Shown here one piece after another: positions 29,015-38,441 of a stretch of DNA of 64,000 bases (position 1 is its first letter; each line of letters begins with the position of its first letter). Origin of the DNA: Variovorax guangxiensis (GTDB lineage: Bacteria; Pseudomonadota; Gammaproteobacteria; Burkholderiales; Burkholderiaceae_C); contig NZ_RXFT01000005.1 of assembly GCF_003952165.1 (NCBI RefSeq), forward strand, positions 418,754-482,753, in the 5' to 3' direction. The notes beneath the pieces were generated by a model. The model saw nothing but the letters and a program-made list of their open reading frames with translations. It ran no database searches and was not told where the DNA came from. Made by a program: the position numbers and the translations under genes.

Positions 29015-30007
29015 ATGATTCGAATGAAGAGGAATGCGGCTTCGAGGACCGAGGCGACGGGCAGCAAACAGGGCGGCGCGGCCCGGCGGGCGGGCGGCGC
29101 GCTGCTGGTGTGCGGCATGCTGGCGCTCGCGCCCCTGGCGCAGACGGCACAAGCGGCCAACACCAGCGCGCAGACGGCCTATCCGATCGTGCTGGTGCAC
29201 GGCATGCTGGGTTTCGACACCATCGCCGGCATCGACTACTGGTACGGCATTCCGGGCGAACTGCGCGCGCAGGGCGCCAAAGTCTTCGTCGCCGAGGTGG
29301 CGGCCACCAACAGCAGCGAGGTGCGCGGCGAGCAGCTGCTCAAGCAGGTCAAGGACGTCCTGGCGCTGACCGGCGCGAGCAAGGTCAACCTGATCGGCCA
29401 TTCGCACGGCGGCCCCACGGCGCGGTACGTGTCGGGCGTGGCGCCGCAACTGGTTGCCTCCGTCACCACGGTGGGCAGCCCGCACAGGGGCAGCAAGGTG
29501 GCCGACGTGCTCGGCAACACGCTGCCGGACGGCAGCATCAGCCGCGCCGTGGTGGTGAGCGTGGTCAACGCGTTCTCCAGCCTCATCGGCATTCTCTCGG
29601 GCAACAACACGCCGCAGAACGGGCTGGGTGCGCTGGATTCGCTCAACACCGCCGGCTCGGCGAAGTTCAACGCCAAGTTCCCCGACGGCGTGCCCACCAC
29701 CGCCTGCGGCAACGGCACCGAGCTGGTCAACGGGGTGCGCTACTTCTCCTGGTCGGGCACCCAGCCGCTGACCAACGTGTTCGACGCCTCCGACTACGCG
29801 CTGTCGCTGACGAGCGTGGTGCACGGCGAGCCCAACGACGGGCTCGCATCGGCCTGCAGCTCGCACCTGGGCACCTACCTCGGCAGCTACAGGCAGAACC
29901 ACCTGGACGAGGTCAACCAGATGCTCGGCCTGCGCGACCTTTTCTCGGTGAGCCCGGTGACGCTGTACGTGAACCAGGCGGCGAGACTGAAGCAACTCGG
30001 CCTCTGA
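29015..30007 (+). CDS. lipA: Secreted triacylglycerol lipase (family I)
   Basis: This 330-residue lipase has a signal peptide ending about residue 47 (AQTAQA), the oxyanion segment VHGM (61-64) and the nucleophile elbow GHSHGG with Ser130. The catalytic Asp is in PNDGLAS and the catalytic His in QNHLDEV near the C-terminus, arranged as in Burkholderia lipases. Such enzymes are folded in the periplasm by a dedicated foldase and exported by the type II system. The start ATG at 29015 was chosen for the CAGGGAG site before it. The foldase gene follows after 7 nt. Confidence 0.95.
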   Translation: MIRMKRNAASRTEATGSKQGGAARRAGGALLVCGMLALAPLAQTAQAANTSAQTAYPIVLVHGMLGFDTIAGIDYWYGIPGELRAQGAKVFVAEVAATNSSEVRGEQLLKQVKDVLALTGASKVNLIGHSHGGPTARYVSGVAPQLVASVTTVGSPHRGSKVADVLGNTLPDGSISRAVVVSVVNAFSSLIGILSGNNTPQNGLGALDSLNTAGSAKFNAKFPDGVPTTACGNGTELVNGVRYFSWSGTQPLTNVFDASDYALSLTSVVHGEPNDGLASACSSHLGTYLGSYRQNHLDEVNQMLGLRDLFSVSPVTLYVNQAARLKQLGL

Positions 30008-30014
30008 GGAGACG

Positions 30015-30947
30015 ATGCCCCGCAAGCTCCTGCTGCCGCTCGCGGCGGCCGCGGCGGTGCTGGCCGCGGGCACCGCGTGGTGGCTGGCCGGCGGCGAGGA
30101 GGCTCCGGCTCCCGCGGTCGTATCGGCAGCCCTGCCGGCCACCTCGTCGGACCTTCCCGATGTCTCCAGATCCGCGCCAGACGCAAGCCCCCACACCCCC
30201 GATCCGCTGCTGACGCCCGCCCTGCTGCGCACCTTCGAGCAGATGCTCGACGGCAGCCAGGCTCGCGACAAGGAAGGCCTGATGGCCGAGATGCGCGCCA
30301 GGATCGACAGGTACCTGCCGCCCGAATGGCGCGTGCGCGCGCTCGGCCTGCTGGAGCGCTACATCGACTACCGCAACGCGCTGGAGGCCCTGCCGGCCGC
30401 CAACATCGGCGACCCGGCGGGGCTGCGCCGGATCCTCGATGCGCGCGCCGGCATCCGCTCGCGCTACTTCGCGCCCGAGGAAGTCGAGGGCCTGTTCGGC
30501 GCCGACGAGAAGTTCGACCGCTTCAGCGTCGAGAAGCTGGAGATCGAGCGCAACGCCAGCCTCACCGCCGAGCAGAAGCGCCAGGCGCTGGCGAAGACCG
30601 AGGAGACATGGCTCACGCCGGAGCAGCGCGCCGATCGCGTCGCCTCCGTCGCGCAACTGGCCGTGGGCGAGCAGACCGCCGAACTGGAAGCACGCGGCGC
30701 CAGTCCGCAGGAGCGTTTCGAGGAGCGCTCCAAGCAGTATGGCTACGAGGCGGCGCAGCGTCTCGCGACGCTCGACCGGCAGGAGCAGGACTGGCAGAGC
30801 CGCCTGTCGCGCTACGCCGCGGCCGACGAGGCCGCGCGGGCACAGCTGCAGGCGGAACTCTTCACGCCGCAGGAGGCGCTGCGGCTGCAGGCCGCGCTCG
30901 AGATGCGGGCGGCCGAGCAAAAGAAAAAGGCGGCCACGCCGCCTTGA
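30015..30947 (+). CDS. lifO: Lipase-specific foldase (lipase secretion chaperone)
   Basis: This 310-residue protein begins with an uncleaved-type N-terminal hydrophobic segment (about residues 5-27) and an Ala/Pro-rich linker. A long helical domain follows, starting LTPALLRTFEQMLDG and continuing through IDRYLPPEWRVRALGLLERYIDYR, as in steric chaperones LifO/LipB/Lif. It is anchored in the inner membrane and folds the lipase in the periplasm. Its gene begins 7 nt after the lipase stop, the usual operon arrangement. Confidence 0.93.
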   Translation: MPRKLLLPLAAAAAVLAAGTAWWLAGGEEAPAPAVVSAALPATSSDLPDVSRSAPDASPHTPDPLLTPALLRTFEQMLDGSQARDKEGLMAEMRARIDRYLPPEWRVRALGLLERYIDYRNALEALPAANIGDPAGLRRILDARAGIRSRYFAPEEVEGLFGADEKFDRFSVEKLEIERNASLTAEQKRQALAKTEETWLTPEQRADRVASVAQLAVGEQTAELEARGASPQERFEERSKQYGYEAAQRLATLDRQEQDWQSRLSRYAAADEAARAQLQAELFTPQEALRLQAALEMRAAEQKKKAATPP

Positions 30948-30968
30948 TCCTCTCTGCCCGGGCGGCCC

Positions 30969-31409
30969 TCAGGCCGCCACCGGCACCTTCGCCGCAGCCG
31001 AAGCCGGCAGGCCGAACACGCGGTCGAAGGCCCAGTTGAAGACGAAGGTGTAGACCAGGAAGAACACCACCAGCCCCAGGTCCATCACCAGCGCCTGCCA
31101 GAGCGTGACGCCCAGGCCCCAGGCGAACATCGGCACCAGGAAGGCGATCAGGCCTCCCTCGAAGCCGATGGCGTGCGCGATGCGGCGGCGCAGGCTGCGT
31201 CCGCGCACGACCTGGCGCGACTCCCAGCGCTCGAAGAGCGAGTTGAAGACCAGGTTCCAGATCACCGCGATGACCGAGGCCGCCACCGCCATCGCGCCCG
31301 AATGGCCCAGGCCGGCATCCGTCATCAGAGCCAGGCCCGCGCTGGCGGCCACGATGGCGATGCCTTCGTAGAGGCTGATGTAGACGATGCGACGCTGAAT
31401 CCCTTGCAT
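30969..31409 (-). CDS. PACE-family efflux protein
   Basis: This 146-residue protein with four membrane helices has the duplicated bacterial transmembrane-pair structure of the PACE (chlorhexidine efflux, AceI-like) family. The two half-motifs are visible as VIAVIWNLVFNSLFERWE and VVFFLVYTFVFNWAFDRVFG, plus RRIAHAIGFEGGL. Family members export biocides such as chlorhexidine and small diamines driven by the proton gradient. A LysR regulator is transcribed divergently 100 nt away, an arrangement typical for AceI-like genes and their activators. Confidence 0.92.
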   Translation of the reverse strand: MQGIQRRIVYISLYEGIAIVAASAGLALMTDAGLGHSGAMAVAASVIAVIWNLVFNSLFERWESRQVVRGRSLRRRIAHAIGFEGGLIAFLVPMFAWGLGVTLWQALVMDLGLVVFFLVYTFVFNWAFDRVFGLPASAAAKVPVAA

Positions 31410-31509
31410 GGCTTTCTCTCTGTGTTCGTTGATGCGATGACTGGACTTTATTTGTCCCGGGCTGATATAAAAAGTTAACTTGTTTCAGTTTTATTGAAAG
31501 ATCGGCGCC
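31410..31509. promoter_or_regulatory. Divergent promoter, PACE gene / LysR gene
   Basis: This 100-bp AT-rich gap holds an interrupted dyad TTTAT (31447-31451) and ATAAA (31467-31471). It lies next to an AT-rich stretch with TTAACTTGTTTCAG. A LysR site is expected between such divergent genes. The assignment is tentative. Confidence 0.4.
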
Positions 31510-32451
31510 ATGGCCTTTTCCAGCGACAACGTCGAAGTCTTCCTGGCCGTGATCGACCACGGCTCCTTCTCGGCCGCCGCGCGGGCGCTGCGCCGGGTGC
31601 CGTCGGCGGTGAGCATGGCTGTCGCCAACCTCGAGGCCGAGCTCGACCTGCAGCTCTTCGACCGCAGCGGCCGCGAGCCCCAGCCCACGGCCGCAGCGCG
31701 CTCGCTGGAGCCGCAGGCGCGGCTGCTGGCGGCCCAGCTGAAGCAGCTTCAAGTTCAAGCGCTGGCGCTCACGCAGGGACTGGAAGACCGGCTCACGCTG
31801 GCCATCGCGCCCGAACTGCTGGCCGCACCGTGGACCGGTCCGCTGTCGGAGCTGGCGCGGGAGCATCCGCTGCTGCAGGTGGAGGTGCTGGCCGCCCCAC
31901 AGGCCGACGCGCTGGCGCTGCTGCACAGCGGGCGGGCGCAGTTGGCACTGGTCTTCGAGCGACCCAGCCTCGACGGGCGCGAAGGCTTCCAGGAAGTCGG
32001 CAGCGAGCTCATGGTGGCGGTGATGGCGCCCGACCATCCCGTGCTCGCCGCCAACGGCGGCCGGCTGCGCGAGGACCACCTGACCAACACCCGCCAGATC
32101 GTCGTGGCCGGGCGCGACCTCGCCACCAGCGACCCGCGCTTCGTATTCGCGCGCCACGTCTGGCGCTCCGACAACGCGCTGGCCGCGCTGAGCCTGATCA
32201 CCGCCGGGCTGGGCTGGGGCTGGCTGCCGCGCAACTTCGCGCGGCCGCATGTGGCGGCGGGTGCGCTGGTCGAGATTCCGTTCGAGAACCTCAGCAACGG
32301 GCTCGACCTGTGGGTGGACGTAGTGTGGTCACGTGAGCGCCCACTCGGCCTGGGAGCCCAGCATTTCGTGAATCTGATCGCCAAGGGGCGGGCCGCGGCG
32401 GGCGAATGCAGCCCCAAAGTCAGCTGCGACACCACTGGCTCACAAGACTAG
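31510..32451 (+). CDS. LysR-family regulator (PACE-linked)
   Basis: This 313-residue protein has the LysR winged helix-turn-helix at the N-terminus (FLAVIDHGSFSAAARALRRVPSAVS, residues about 11-35) and a substrate-binding domain after residue 90 ending with the GAQHFVNLIA segment. It is divergent from the PACE efflux gene and probably activates it in response to a substrate. The stop codon TAG lies inside the operator of the following TetR gene. Confidence 0.92.
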   Translation: MAFSSDNVEVFLAVIDHGSFSAAARALRRVPSAVSMAVANLEAELDLQLFDRSGREPQPTAAARSLEPQARLLAAQLKQLQVQALALTQGLEDRLTLAIAPELLAAPWTGPLSELAREHPLLQVEVLAAPQADALALLHSGRAQLALVFERPSLDGREGFQEVGSELMVAVMAPDHPVLAANGGRLREDHLTNTRQIVVAGRDLATSDPRFVFARHVWRSDNALAALSLITAGLGWGWLPRNFARPHVAAGALVEIPFENLSNGLDLWVDVVWSRERPLGLGAQHFVNLIAKGRAAAGECSPKVSCDTTGSQD

Positions 32452-32463
32452 ACGACTGGTCTA
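32449..32463. promoter_or_regulatory. Operator, copy 1, before TetR gene
   Basis: The 15-bp sequence TAGACGACTGGTCTA has inverted arms TAGAC and GTCTA around GACTG. An identical 15-mer precedes the next gene, an oxidoreductase, at 33157. Identity of both, each just before a start codon, marks them as binding sites of the TetR protein encoded between them. Confidence 0.85.
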
Positions 32464-32484
32464 ATTGCCGCTAGAGTGCGGCCC

Positions 32485-33102
32485 ATGAACGCCGCAGCCG
32501 CACCCATCACCGACGTCCGCCAGCACATCCTCGACGTGGCCCATCCGCTGCTGCTGCGAAAGGGTTTCACCGGCGTCGGGCTGGCCGAGGTGCTGGCGGC
32601 GGCGAAGGTGCCGAAAGGCTCGTTCTATCACTACTTCGGCTCCAAGGAAGTCTTCGGCGAGGCGGTGCTGGAGGCCTACTTCAGCGAGTACCTCGGGCGC
32701 ACCGACGCCCTGCTGACCGAGGGATCCGGCACCGCCGCCCAGCGCCTGATCGCCTACTTCGACGACTGGCTCGACTCCCAGACCGGCGAGGAGGCGCAGA
32801 GCCGCTGCCTCGTCGTCAAGCTTGGCGCCGAGGTCTGCGACCTGTCCGAGAGCATGCGCGCGGCGCTGGCGCGCGGCACCCGCGGCATCACCGACCGGCT
32901 CGCCGGCTGCATCGAGGCCGGCCGGGCCGACGGCTCGATCAAGGCGATGCCGCAGGGGCAGGACGCCCAGGGCGTCGCCGTCGCGCTCTACCAGCGCTGG
33001 CTGGGCGCCAGCCTGCTGGCCAAGATCACGCGCGACCGCTCGTCGCTGGACGCGGCGATGCGCGACACCCGGCAGCAGCTGGGCCTGTCTTCGGACCACT
33101 GA
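32485..33102 (+). CDS. TetR/AcrR-family regulator
   Basis: This 205-residue protein has a TetR helix-turn-helix (ILDVAHPLLLRKGFTGVG, then LAEVLAAAKVPKGSFYHYFGSKE, about residues 14-58) and a TetR_C-type ligand domain. It resembles AcuR/NemR-like repressors, which respond to electrophiles. Both its own gene and the downstream NADP-dependent oxidoreductase carry an identical 15-bp operator, so autorepression plus control of the oxidoreductase is expected. ATG at 32485 is preferred to a GTG 9 nt upstream. Confidence 0.92.
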   Translation: MNAAAAPITDVRQHILDVAHPLLLRKGFTGVGLAEVLAAAKVPKGSFYHYFGSKEVFGEAVLEAYFSEYLGRTDALLTEGSGTAAQRLIAYFDDWLDSQTGEEAQSRCLVVKLGAEVCDLSESMRAALARGTRGITDRLAGCIEAGRADGSIKAMPQGQDAQGVAVALYQRWLGASLLAKITRDRSSLDAAMRDTRQQLGLSSDH

Positions 33103-33156
33103 AGGAAATCACCCGGCGGGAGGCGAACGCGCTCCCGCTTTTTTTCGCCCACGCAC

Positions 33157-33171
33157 TAGACGACTGGTCTA
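33157..33171. promoter_or_regulatory. Operator, copy 2, before oxidoreductase
   Basis: An exact second copy of TAGACGACTGGTCTA lies 20 bp before the oxidoreductase start, downstream of a T-rich stretch at the end of the TetR gene. It is probably the main control site of the oxidoreductase. Confidence 0.85.
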
Positions 33172-33191
33172 TTAACCAAGGAGCCACGCCC

Positions 33192-34241
33192 ATGTCCCAG
33201 AACAGCAACGCCGTCGATACCGTCAACCGCCGCATCGTCCTCGCCGCCCGGCCGCGCGGCCTGCCGACGCCGGAGAACTTCCGGCTGGAGGAAGCCGCCG
33301 TCCCCGCGCCCGGCGAGGGCCAGGTGCTGCTGCGCACGCTGCACCTGTCGCTCGATCCGTACATGCGCCAGTTGATGGACGAGGTGCCGCCGCTCTATGC
33401 GCCCGCCTCGGTGCAAGTGGGCGAGCCGATGCCGGGCGGCACGGTCAACCGCGTCGTCGAGTCCCGGAATCCGCAGTTCCGGGTGGGCGACCTCGTGCTC
33501 GGCAACGCCGGCTGGCAGGACTACGCGCTGTCCGACGGCCAGGACCTTATGCCGCTCGGCGACATGGCCCAGCCCTCGCTGGCACTCGGCGGGCTCGGCA
33601 TGCCAGCCTTCACCGCCCACGTCGGCCTGCTCGACATCGGCCAGCCCAAGCCGGGCGAGACGGTGGTGGTGGCGGCCGCGACCGGCGCCGTCGGCTCGGT
33701 GGTCGGGCAGATCGCCAGGCTCAAGGGCGCGCGCGTGGTCGGCATCGCGGGCGGCGCGGACAAGTGCCGCCACGCGGTCGAGGTGCTGGGCTTCGACGCC
33801 TGCATCGACCGCCACGACCCGGAATTCGCATCGCGCCTCGTGGCCGCCTGCCCCGCGGGCATCGACGTCTACTTCGAGAACGTCGGAGGTGAGGTGTTCG
33901 ACGCGGTGCTGCCGCTGCTCAACATCGGCGCGCGCGTGCCGGTGTGCGGGCACATCGCCGACTACAACAGCGAAGCGCTGCCCACGGGCCCGAACCGGCT
34001 GCCGCTGCTGACGGCGGCGCTGCTGCAGAAGCGCATCCGCATGCAGGGCTTCGTCATCCTCGACCACTACGGCGAGCGCTTCGACGCGTTCCGGCGCGAG
34101 ATGGACGAGTGGGTCGAGGCCGGCAAGATCACGCTGCGCGAGGACCGCGTCGACGGCCTGGAGAACGCGCCGGATGCGTTCATCGGCCTGCTTCAGGGAC
34201 GCAACTTCGGCAAGCGCGTGGTGCGCGTCGCGGAAGCCTGA
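33192..34241 (+). CDS. NADP-dependent alkenal/one oxidoreductase (MDR family)
   Basis: This 349-residue protein is a zinc-independent medium-chain dehydrogenase of the leukotriene B4 dehydrogenase / CurA type, which reduces alpha,beta-unsaturated carbonyls with NADPH. Visible parts are HLSLDPYMR (about residue 50), GMPAFTAHVGLLDIG, the nucleotide-binding AAATGAVGSVVGQIA (about residue 160) and YFENVGGEVFDAVLP. AAGGAG precedes the ATG. It sits behind a TetR gene with a shared operator, suggesting induction by reactive carbonyls or quinones. Confidence 0.92.
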   Translation: MSQNSNAVDTVNRRIVLAARPRGLPTPENFRLEEAAVPAPGEGQVLLRTLHLSLDPYMRQLMDEVPPLYAPASVQVGEPMPGGTVNRVVESRNPQFRVGDLVLGNAGWQDYALSDGQDLMPLGDMAQPSLALGGLGMPAFTAHVGLLDIGQPKPGETVVVAAATGAVGSVVGQIARLKGARVVGIAGGADKCRHAVEVLGFDACIDRHDPEFASRLVAACPAGIDVYFENVGGEVFDAVLPLLNIGARVPVCGHIADYNSEALPTGPNRLPLLTAALLQKRIRMQGFVILDHYGERFDAFRREMDEWVEAGKITLREDRVDGLENAPDAFIGLLQGRNFGKRVVRVAEA

Positions 34242-34252
34242 GGCACCGGCCC

Positions 34253-34957
34253 TCAGTGCCGGTGCCCGCCGCCGTGACCTCCGCCATGGTCACCGCCACG
34301 GCCTCCCCCACGATGCCCGCCGCCCCCTCCGGGATGCGGATGCGGCTTGCCCGGCGGCGGCCCGGGCCGGAAACCCGCCTGCGGCCGTGGCGGCCTGATT
34401 CCCGGGTCCACCGGCGGACGGATGCCCGGCGCGGGCGGTGGCCTGAAGCCCGGCGCGGGTGGCCGGAACCCCGGCCCCGGCTGCCACGGATGCGGTTGCC
34501 ATCCGGGCCGTACCGGCGGCGGCGGACGCCAGCCCGCCACGGGCGGAGGCGGCCGGCCGCCCCACCAGCGCCGGTCGCCGTACCAGGGCCTGTCGCGGTA
34601 GTAGTCGGCCCAGTAGCTGCCGATGGCGAAGCCGATGATCGGCACGCCGATCAGCGCGCCGTACGTGGCCAGCGGCACGCGCTGCTCCTGGTAGGCGTAG
34701 TCGAGGTTGCGCGCCCAGATCCAGCCGCGCCCGCCATCGGGCAGCACCACGTCGCACCAGCCGTAGCCGCTGGTGCAGCCCACCACCTCGAGCGGCTGGC
34801 CGGGCCCGAGACGGGCCACCAGCGGATAGTCGGCCGAAGGCCCCGCGCGCAGGTTGACCGCGCCGCGCGTGAAGGCCTGCTGCGCCTGCGCGGCGAGCGG
34901 CAGCGCCAGGGCCAGCGCGCCGACGGCGGCCCAGCGCCAGGTGAGTGATGAGTTCAT
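34253..34957 (-). CDS. Secreted SH3-domain protein with Pro/Gly/His-rich tail
   Basis: This 234-residue protein has a Sec signal peptide (cleavage near AQAQ, residue 26) followed by a bacterial SH3 domain (about 27-85: RGAVNLRAGPSADYPLVARLGPG, then GWIWARNLDY). A hydrophobic segment, LIGVPIIGFAIGSYW, comes next. The last 100 residues are low complexity: proline- and arginine-rich repeats, then Gly/His-rich sequence ending GGGHRH. Function is unknown. A cell-wall or metal-binding role is conceivable. AAGGAG precedes the ATG. Confidence 0.85.
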   Translation of the reverse strand: MNSSLTWRWAAVGALALALPLAAQAQQAFTRGAVNLRAGPSADYPLVARLGPGQPLEVVGCTSGYGWCDVVLPDGGRGWIWARNLDYAYQEQRVPLATYGALIGVPIIGFAIGSYWADYYRDRPWYGDRRWWGGRPPPPVAGWRPPPPVRPGWQPHPWQPGPGFRPPAPGFRPPPAPGIRPPVDPGIRPPRPQAGFRPGPPPGKPHPHPGGGGGHRGGGRGGDHGGGHGGGHRH

Positions 34958-35027
34958 GGCAAGGCTCCTTGCGCCCCAGCCTAGGCCGGGGGGTCCAGCC
35001 CGTCAATCAGCGCAGGTCCGATTTCCA

Positions 35028-35121
35028 GGAACACCGCGGAACCGGCTTTGCCGGGCCGCAGGTGTTGCCCCCGGAAGGGGGTTGGCGAAGCGACACGAAG
35101 TGCGCGCAGCCTGGGGGAGAG
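35028..35121 (-). repeat. Intergenic repeat, copy A
   Basis: This 94-bp element recurs nearly identically at 46160-46254. It contains two dyads: CCGGCTTTGCCGG near 35042 and CCCCC-GGAA-GGGGG near 35070. It starts 4 bp downstream of the stop codon of the homocysteine methyltransferase gene on the minus strand, as copy B does after hutC, so it may act as a 3' processing or termination element. Confidence 0.85.
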
Positions 35122-35125
35122 CCCG

Positions 35126-36178
35126 CTACGCAGCCTCTTTGTAGAAGCCGGCGTTGTTGGTGCCCAGCACCCGGCCGGCCATCGGCGCGACCGCCTTGCC
35201 GATCGCCGCGATGTGGTCCGGCGTGGTGCCGCAGCAGCCGCCCACGATGTTCACCAGCCCTTCCGACGCGAACTCGTGCAGCAGGCGCGAGGTGACCTCG
35301 GGCGTCTCGTCGAAGCCGGTGTCGCTCATCGGGTTGGGCAGGCCGGCGTTCGGGTAGCAGCTGATGAAGGTGTCGCCGGCCACGCGCGCCAGTTCCTGGA
35401 TGTAGGGGCGCATCAGCGCCGCGCCCAGCGCGCAGTTCAGGCCGATGGCCAGCGGCTGCGAATGGCGCACGCTGTGCCAGAAGGCGGTGACGGTCTGGCC
35501 GCTGAGGATGCGGCCCGAGGCATCGGTCACCGTGCCGCTGATGATGAGCGGCAGGCGCTGCCCGCTGTTGTCGAAGTACTCGTCGACCGCGAACAGCGCG
35601 GCCTTGGCGTTGAGCGTGTCGAAGATGGTCTCGACCAGGATCACGTCGGCGCCGCCCTCGACCAGCGCCTCGGTCTGCTCGTAGTAGGCCGCGCGCAGTT
35701 CCTCGAAGTTGACGTTGCGCGCGCCCGGGTCGTTCACGTCGGGGCTGATGCTCGCCGTCTTGGGCGTCGGGCCGAGGGCGCCGGCCACGAAGCGAGGCTT
35801 GTCGGGCGTGCTGAACTTGTCGCAGGCCGCGCGCGCGAGCCTGGCCGATTCGAGATTCATCTCGCGCGCGAGGTGCGCCATCTTGTAATCCTCCTGCGCG
35901 ATGGTGGTCGCGCCGAAGGTGTTGGTCTCGATGAGGTCGGCGCCCGCCGCGAGGTAGCCCTCGTGGATGTCGCGGATCACGTCGGGCCGCGTGAGCGAGA
36001 GCAGCTCGTTGTTGCCCTTCACGTCGCGCTCGAAGTCCTTGAAGCGCTCGCCGCGGTACTGCTCCTCCGTCAGCTTGAAGCGCTGGATCATCGTGCCCAT
36101 GGCGCCGTCGAGGATGGCGATGCGCTGGGCGAGGATGCCGGGCAGGGCCTGGCCGCGGGTGTAGGTGACGGGCTTCAT
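35126..36178 (-). CDS. metH: Methionine synthase homocysteine-binding part
   Basis: This 350-residue protein is the N-terminal module of cobalamin-dependent methionine synthase as a stand-alone gene: [15 protein letters not shown] at the start, then [15 protein letters not shown], and the zinc-binding cysteines in GLNCALGA (about residue 247) and [10 protein letters not shown] (about 315). It binds homocysteine and would work with the separately encoded pterin/cobalamin part at 26067-28805. This two-gene split is known in several Burkholderiales. It lies 41 nt downstream of hutG on the same strand, with an intergenic repeat just after its stop. Confidence 0.95.
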   Translation of the reverse strand: MKPVTYTRGQALPGILAQRIAILDGAMGTMIQRFKLTEEQYRGERFKDFERDVKGNNELLSLTRPDVIRDIHEGYLAAGADLIETNTFGATTIAQEDYKMAHLAREMNLESARLARAACDKFSTPDKPRFVAGALGPTPKTASISPDVNDPGARNVNFEELRAAYYEQTEALVEGGADVILVETIFDTLNAKAALFAVDEYFDNSGQRLPLIISGTVTDASGRILSGQTVTAFWHSVRHSQPLAIGLNCALGAALMRPYIQELARVAGDTFISCYPNAGLPNPMSDTGFDETPEVTSRLLHEFASEGLVNIVGGCCGTTPDHIAAIGKAVAPMAGRVLGTNNAGFYKEAA

Positions 36179-36219
36179 AGACCCCCGATTGTAGGAAGGG
36201 GGCCTGCCCCTGCCCGCGG

Positions 36220-37044
36220 TCAGCCCTTTGCGCGGCCTTCCACGAACGCGAGCACCGCCTCGATCATCCGCCGCACGTGCGGCTGCACGCCCGCCGCCAC
36301 CTCGGGCAGGTAGTCGAAGGGCAGCTTCTCCTGCATGTAGCTCGACTGGGTCATCTCCAGCTGCACCGCGTGCACGTTCTGTGCGGGGTTGCCGTAGTTG
36401 CGCGTGATGTAGCCGCCGGTGAAGCGGCCGTTGAGCACGCCGGTGTAGCCGGTGGCGCTTTCGGCGATGCCCAGCAGCGTCTGCGCGAGCGACGGGTCGC
36501 AGCTGATGCCCTTGCCGGTGCCCAGGTTCAGGTCGGGCAGCTTGCCTTCGAAGAAGCGCGGCAGCACCGAGCGGATGGAGTGCGCGTCCCACAGCGCGGC
36601 CACGCCGTGCTGCGCGCGGATGCGCGCGAGCTCCTCGGCGAGCTTGGCGTGATACGGCTGCCAGATGGCGTCGCGGCGCTGCGCGGTCTCTTCGTCGCCC
36701 GGCACGTCGGCGGCGTCGGCGTACAGCGGCGTGTCGTCGAAGGTGTCGACCGGGCAAAGGCCCGTCACGCTCTGGCCGGGGTAGAGGCTCGCGCCGTCCG
36801 GCGGACGGTTCAGGTCGATCACGTAGCGCGAGTGCGTCGCCACCAGCACAGAGGCGCCCAGTTCGTCGGCGAAGTCGTAGAGGCGCTCGAGGTGCCAGTC
36901 GGTGTCGGGCACATGGCGCGCCTCGTCGGTGAGGCGCGCGGCCAGCGCGGGCGGCACGTGGGTGCCGACGTGCGGCATCGAGATCAGCAGCGGGCGCGTG
37001 CCCTGGCGGAAGCGGAAAGGAGGCTCGGCGGTGGTGAAGGCCAT
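36220..37044 (-). CDS. hutG: N-formylglutamate deformylase HutG
   Basis: This 274-residue N-formylglutamate amidohydrolase releases glutamate and formate in the last step of the HutF/HutG histidine route. Visible family blocks are [14 protein letters not shown] (residues about 18-31), [32 protein letters not shown] and [13 protein letters not shown]. It follows hutF by 11 nt and is the last hut gene of the run. Presence of both HutF and HutG indicates the five-step pathway. Confidence 0.95.
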   Translation of the reverse strand: MAFTTAEPPFRFRQGTRPLLISMPHVGTHVPPALAARLTDEARHVPDTDWHLERLYDFADELGASVLVATHSRYVIDLNRPPDGASLYPGQSVTGLCPVDTFDDTPLYADAADVPGDEETAQRRDAIWQPYHAKLAEELARIRAQHGVAALWDAHSIRSVLPRFFEGKLPDLNLGTGKGISCDPSLAQTLLGIAESATGYTGVLNGRFTGGYITRNYGNPAQNVHAVQLEMTQSSYMQEKLPFDYLPEVAAGVQPHVRRMIEAVLAFVEGRAKG

Positions 37045-37055
37045 GGTGGGGTCGA

Positions 37056-38441
37056 TCAATCCTGGAGTAGTTGGGTGCGCGCGGCCACGAAGGCGGCGGC
37101 GGCTTCGTCGTGTAGCGCGTGGCGCCCGGCCGAGACACGCGGCCGGCCCGCGACCCAGACGCCCTCGATGGCCGAGGTGCGATGGCTCGCGAAGACGTGG
37201 GCGGAAAGCATATCGGGCGCGGGCAGGCCCTGCAGCGCGATGTGCGAGGCATCGAGCACCGCGAAGTCGGCCTGCTGCCCCGCCGCGAGCCCGCCGGTGG
37301 CGCGGCCCGAGGCCCGCGCCCCGCCCTGCACCGCCTCCAGCGTGAGCGCGGTCGCGACGTGCGGCTGCGCCGCGCTGGCGCCGACGTTGCGCTGGCGCCG
37401 GGCCAGGCGCTGGCTGTATTCGAGCATCAGCAGTTCCTCGGCCGCGTTCACGCTGGCGTGGCTGTCGGAACCCACGCCCCAGGCGCCGCCGTGGCTGCGC
37501 CACTTGGCGAAGTCGAAGATGCCGTCGCCCAGGTTGGCCTCGGTGGTCGGGCACAGGCCCGCGACCGCGCCGCTGCGGGCCGCGTATTCGTACTCGGCGT
37601 CGTTCATGTGCGTGGCATGCACCAGGCACCAGCGCTCGTCCACCGGGGCGTGGTCGAGCAGCCATTCGACCGGGCGCAGGCCGCTCCAGGCCACGCAGTC
37701 GTCCACTTCCTTGGTCTGCTCGGCGATGTGGATGTGGATGGGTGCGGTGCGGTCGATGGCTTCGAGCCCCGCGATGGCATCGCGCAGGCCTTCCGGCGGA
37801 ACGGCGCGCAACGAGTGCGGCGCCAGGCCCAGGCGCGCGCCCTGCGCATCGCACTGCGGCTTGAGCGTTTCGAGCAGGCGCAGCATCGATTCGGTGGAGC
37901 GCACGAAGCGGCGCTGCCCCTCGGTGGGCGGCTGTTCGCCGAAGCCGCCGGTCTGGTAGAGCACCGGCAGCAGCGTGAAGCCGATGCCCACCTTCTTCGC
38001 CGCGCGCAGCAGCGCGAGGCTCAGCGTGGCGTCGTCGGCATAGGGGCGGCCGTCCACGTCGTGGTGCACGTACTGGAACTCGCACACGCCGGTGTAGCCG
38101 GCTTCGAGCATCTCGGCGTAGAGCCAGGTCGCGATGGCTTCCATGTGCTGCGGGCCCAGGCGCGCGGCAAAGCGGTACATCAGCGTGCGCCAGCTCCAGA
38201 AGCTGTCGTGCTGCTCGGCGCGGTGCTCGGTGAGGCCCGCGAAGGCGCGCTGGAAGGCGTGCGAATGCAGGTTGGGCATGCCGGGGATCACGGGGCCGCG
38301 CGCGGTCTCGGTGCCGGCGGGGCGCTGCGCGCCGGCCTGCACCTGCGTGAGCCGGCCCGCGTCGTCCCACGCCAGCAGGACGTTGCGGGCCCAGCCTTCG
38401 GGCAGCAGCGCGTCGGCAGCGAAAAGGGTGTTTGTCGTCAT
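37056..38441 (-). CDS. hutF: Formimidoylglutamate deiminase HutF
   Basis: This 461-residue amidohydrolase deaminates N-formimino-L-glutamate to N-formylglutamate and ammonia. The metal-binding H59-S-H61 ([11 protein letters not shown]) and later [21 protein letters not shown] and [14 protein letters not shown] motifs are all present. The HutG substrate is its product, and the gene is placed directly before hutG. Its start overlaps the hutI stop by 4 nt (ATGA). Confidence 0.95.
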   Translation of the reverse strand: MTTNTLFAADALLPEGWARNVLLAWDDAGRLTQVQAGAQRPAGTETARGPVIPGMPNLHSHAFQRAFAGLTEHRAEQHDSFWSWRTLMYRFAARLGPQHMEAIATWLYAEMLEAGYTGVCEFQYVHHDVDGRPYADDATLSLALLRAAKKVGIGFTLLPVLYQTGGFGEQPPTEGQRRFVRSTESMLRLLETLKPQCDAQGARLGLAPHSLRAVPPEGLRDAIAGLEAIDRTAPIHIHIAEQTKEVDDCVAWSGLRPVEWLLDHAPVDERWCLVHATHMNDAEYEYAARSGAVAGLCPTTEANLGDGIFDFAKWRSHGGAWGVGSDSHASVNAAEELLMLEYSQRLARRQRNVGASAAQPHVATALTLEAVQGGARASGRATGGLAAGQQADFAVLDASHIALQGLPAPDMLSAHVFASHRTSAIEGVWVAGRPRVSAGRHALHDEAAAAFVAARTQLLQD

